Below, piece after piece: positions 62,886 through 64,000 of a stretch of DNA of 64,000 nucleotides. A program made the translations under genes and the position numbers. The stretch's first letter is position 1, and the number at the start of each line of letters is the position of its first letter. The notes beneath the pieces were generated by a model, which did no database searches, was not told where the DNA came from, and was given only the letters and a program-made list of their open reading frames with translations. Origin of the DNA: Desulfuromonadaceae bacterium (GTDB lineage Bacteria > Desulfobacterota > Desulfuromonadia > Geobacterales > Pseudopelobacteraceae); NCBI GenBank assembly GCA_028687585.1, contig JAQTZV010000018.1, positions 50,448 through 114,447 on the forward strand, given 5' to 3'.

Positions 62886-63821
62886 ATGCACTCTACTATA
62901 AATACCCGTGCCGAGGCGCGCAACGGGCTGTTACGTATTATGATTGCCGCAGTTATGTGGGGCACTGTCGGCATAACAACAAAGACTCTGTATGGTTTAT
63001 CGGCAACAAACCCGTTATCAATCGGGTTTTTCCGGCTCGCGTTGTCTCTCCCCGTACTGTTTACCGTCTGCTGGGCTACGCAAAAACGGCGAATGTTCAT
63101 TGTTGCCCGGCAAGACCTTTTGCTCATGCTGCTGATCGGTATGATGACGGCACTGTACCAGGTCTGTTATTTTGGCGCCATTGAGCGAACCGGAGTAGCC
63201 GTGGCAACAGTCGTCACCCTTTGCACCGCTCCCATCATGGTCGCTGTTATTTCGGTATTCATATCAAAACAGCGGCCGTCCGCGTATGTTTTGCTGGCGT
63301 TGACAGGCGCGCTTACCGGAACGGCACTGCTTGTCGGTTTTCAGGAAAATGCCGGCGGGCAGAGTACTGATACGGGCGGAATTCTGCTGGCATTGGGTTC
63401 CGCGTTCGGCTATGCCATAGTTACCCTGGCTTCGCGCAAATTGGCCGGGCGCTATCATCCCTTTCAGTCAATTGCCATCAGTTTCAGTTTTGGCGCGATA
63501 ATCCTCTTTGTTTTTGCTGTTAGCCAGGGGCTTGTAATGAATTACACCCCCGTTGGCTGGTCTTTGCTCTTCTATCTTGGTACCTTTCCGACGGCATTGG
63601 CGTATGTGCTCTTCATTGCCGGTATGCGCGCTACCACCGCAACGGTTGCCAGCATCAGCACGTTGATGGAGCCGCTTGTCGCCACTTTATTGGCATGGCT
63701 GATCTTTGGAGAACGCTTCAGCGAAATGGGTTTTGCCGGAGTTGCTCTGTTATCCGGTTCATTGGTGGTTTTGTTTATAGGCGGGACAGGAGCTCTGTCC
63801 AGGATTGTGCGGACGGGGTAA
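62886..63821 (+). CDS. EamA/DMT family transporter
   Basis: The 311-residue protein has about ten hydrophobic helices in two similar halves, as in EamA/RhaT drug/metabolite transporters. LLRIMIAAVMWGTVGITTKTLYGL opens the first and GGILLALGSAFGYAIVTLASRKLAG the second. AGGAGG precedes the ATG. It is transcribed away from hemY; substrate unknown, often amino acids or metabolites. Confidence 0.9.
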   Translation: MHSTINTRAEARNGLLRIMIAAVMWGTVGITTKTLYGLSATNPLSIGFFRLALSLPVLFTVCWATQKRRMFIVARQDLLLMLLIGMMTALYQVCYFGAIERTGVAVATVVTLCTAPIMVAVISVFISKQRPSAYVLLALTGALTGTALLVGFQENAGGQSTDTGGILLALGSAFGYAIVTLASRKLAGRYHPFQSIAISFSFGAIILFVFAVSQGLVMNYTPVGWSLLFYLGTFPTALAYVLFIAGMRATTATVASISTLMEPLVATLLAWLIFGERFSEMGFAGVALLSGSLVVLFIGGTGALSRIVRTG

Positions 63822-63835
63822 CATCTGCAGTATTG

Positions 63836-63874
63836 AAAAAGGGGAAAGGCGCTAGCGAGCCCTTCCCCCTTTCT
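63836..63874 (+). terminator. Rho-independent-type terminator after the EamA gene
   Basis: AAAAAGGGGAAAGGCGCT and AGCCCTTCCCCCTTTCT form a long, imperfect hairpin with a U-rich end, 15 bases after the stop codon. The probable group II intron begins just after it. Confidence 0.75.
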
Positions 63875-63877
63875 GTT

Positions 63878-64000
63878 GTGCGCCAGGCATGGCGCGTGGC
63901 GCGTAAGCGCCATCCAATCAGCTATGGTGGCTGATTGGTGACTTGGAGGTGCAAGTCCTCTTCGGACCCTGATGGTGGGAACCGATAGCCGGACGGCAAG
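63878..64000 (+). mobile_element. 5' end of a probable group IIC intron (truncated by the window edge)
   Basis: GTGCGCCAGGCATGGCGCG resembles the conserved 5' end of bacterial group II introns (GUGCG). Downstream, GACTTGGAGGTGCAAGTCCTC is a short domain I stem-loop and GATAGCCGGACGGCAAG a further conserved-looking part. It starts a few bases after a terminator hairpin, the known target of the IIC class. No reverse transcriptase is in the window because it would lie beyond the right edge. Confidence 0.7.

Noticed and set aside
63900-64000. tRNA or riboswitch at the right end
   Set aside because: The stem-loops and GTGCG start fit a group II intron; no cloverleaf or known riboswitch core was found.

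Overview
The window looks like a chromosomal stretch of an anaerobic, Geobacter-like deltaproteobacterium (Desulfuromonadales). This is an inference from gene content: a tungsten-type aldehyde:ferredoxin oxidoreductase, EtfAB with GlcD-like/CCG-type oxidoreductases, a BadF/HgdC-type ATPase activase, a corrinoid methyltransferase pair and two sigma-54 activators. No rRNA, tRNA or CRISPR array was seen.

Region 1 (1-34 kb) is a large catabolic island, mostly on the minus strand. Reading with transcription it holds: an ATP-driven 2-hydroxyacyl-CoA dehydratase/benzoyl-CoA-reductase-type activase split over two genes (28.9-24.6 kb); a DUF7064-like / APH-like kinase / small helical protein trio (24-21.3 kb); two paralogous three-gene cassettes of a VAO/PCMH-like flavoprotein, a CCG-type Fe-S protein and a GlcD-like flavoprotein (20.9-16.5 and 12.7-8.2 kb); EtfBA; an acyl-CoA ligase; an aldehyde oxidoreductase; and a methylcrotonyl-CoA-carboxylase-like carboxyltransferase with an enoyl-CoA hydratase (7.6-0 kb). 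A corrinoid methyltransferase operon with an MFS carrier lies at 34.7-31.5 kb. The gene set suggests oxidation of a (possibly phenolic or methoxylated) organic compound to an acid, CoA activation and beta-oxidation-like breakdown. The substrate cannot be named from sequence.

The island appears tied together by one repeated operator, TGACTGAA-N2-TTCAGTCA. It sits just downstream of the -10 of three operon promoters that share the layout TTGACA-N18-(-10)-N5/6-operator. It also overlaps the -35 of two TetR-type regulator genes. One of these regulators has a MerR-type DNA-binding domain fused in front of the TetR domain. A decayed promoter copy and several gene remnants (second kinase/helical pair, TetR C-termini, a methyltransferase C-terminus) show past duplication and loss.

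Region 2 (37.3-47.7 kb) is mostly housekeeping: a long helical protein of unknown function, MBL-fold hydrolase, NRAMP transporter, gamma-carbonic anhydrase, GDP-mannose dehydratase, PiT phosphate transporter with its PhoU-like partner, UppP, a YhcG-type nuclease and RadC.

Region 3 (47.7-60.8 kb) is a second catabolic unit. A XylR/DmpR-like V4R sigma-54 activator faces a seven-gene operon with a clear -24/-12 promoter: DUF1302 outer-membrane protein, DUF1329 protein, YCF48-like protein, RND/MMPL pump, aldehyde dehydrogenase, zinc alcohol dehydrogenase and MFS carrier. It reads as envelope transport plus oxidation of an aromatic-type alcohol via the aldehyde to the acid. The window ends with a small membrane protein, HemY, an EamA transporter and the 5' end of a probable group IIC intron placed just after a terminator.
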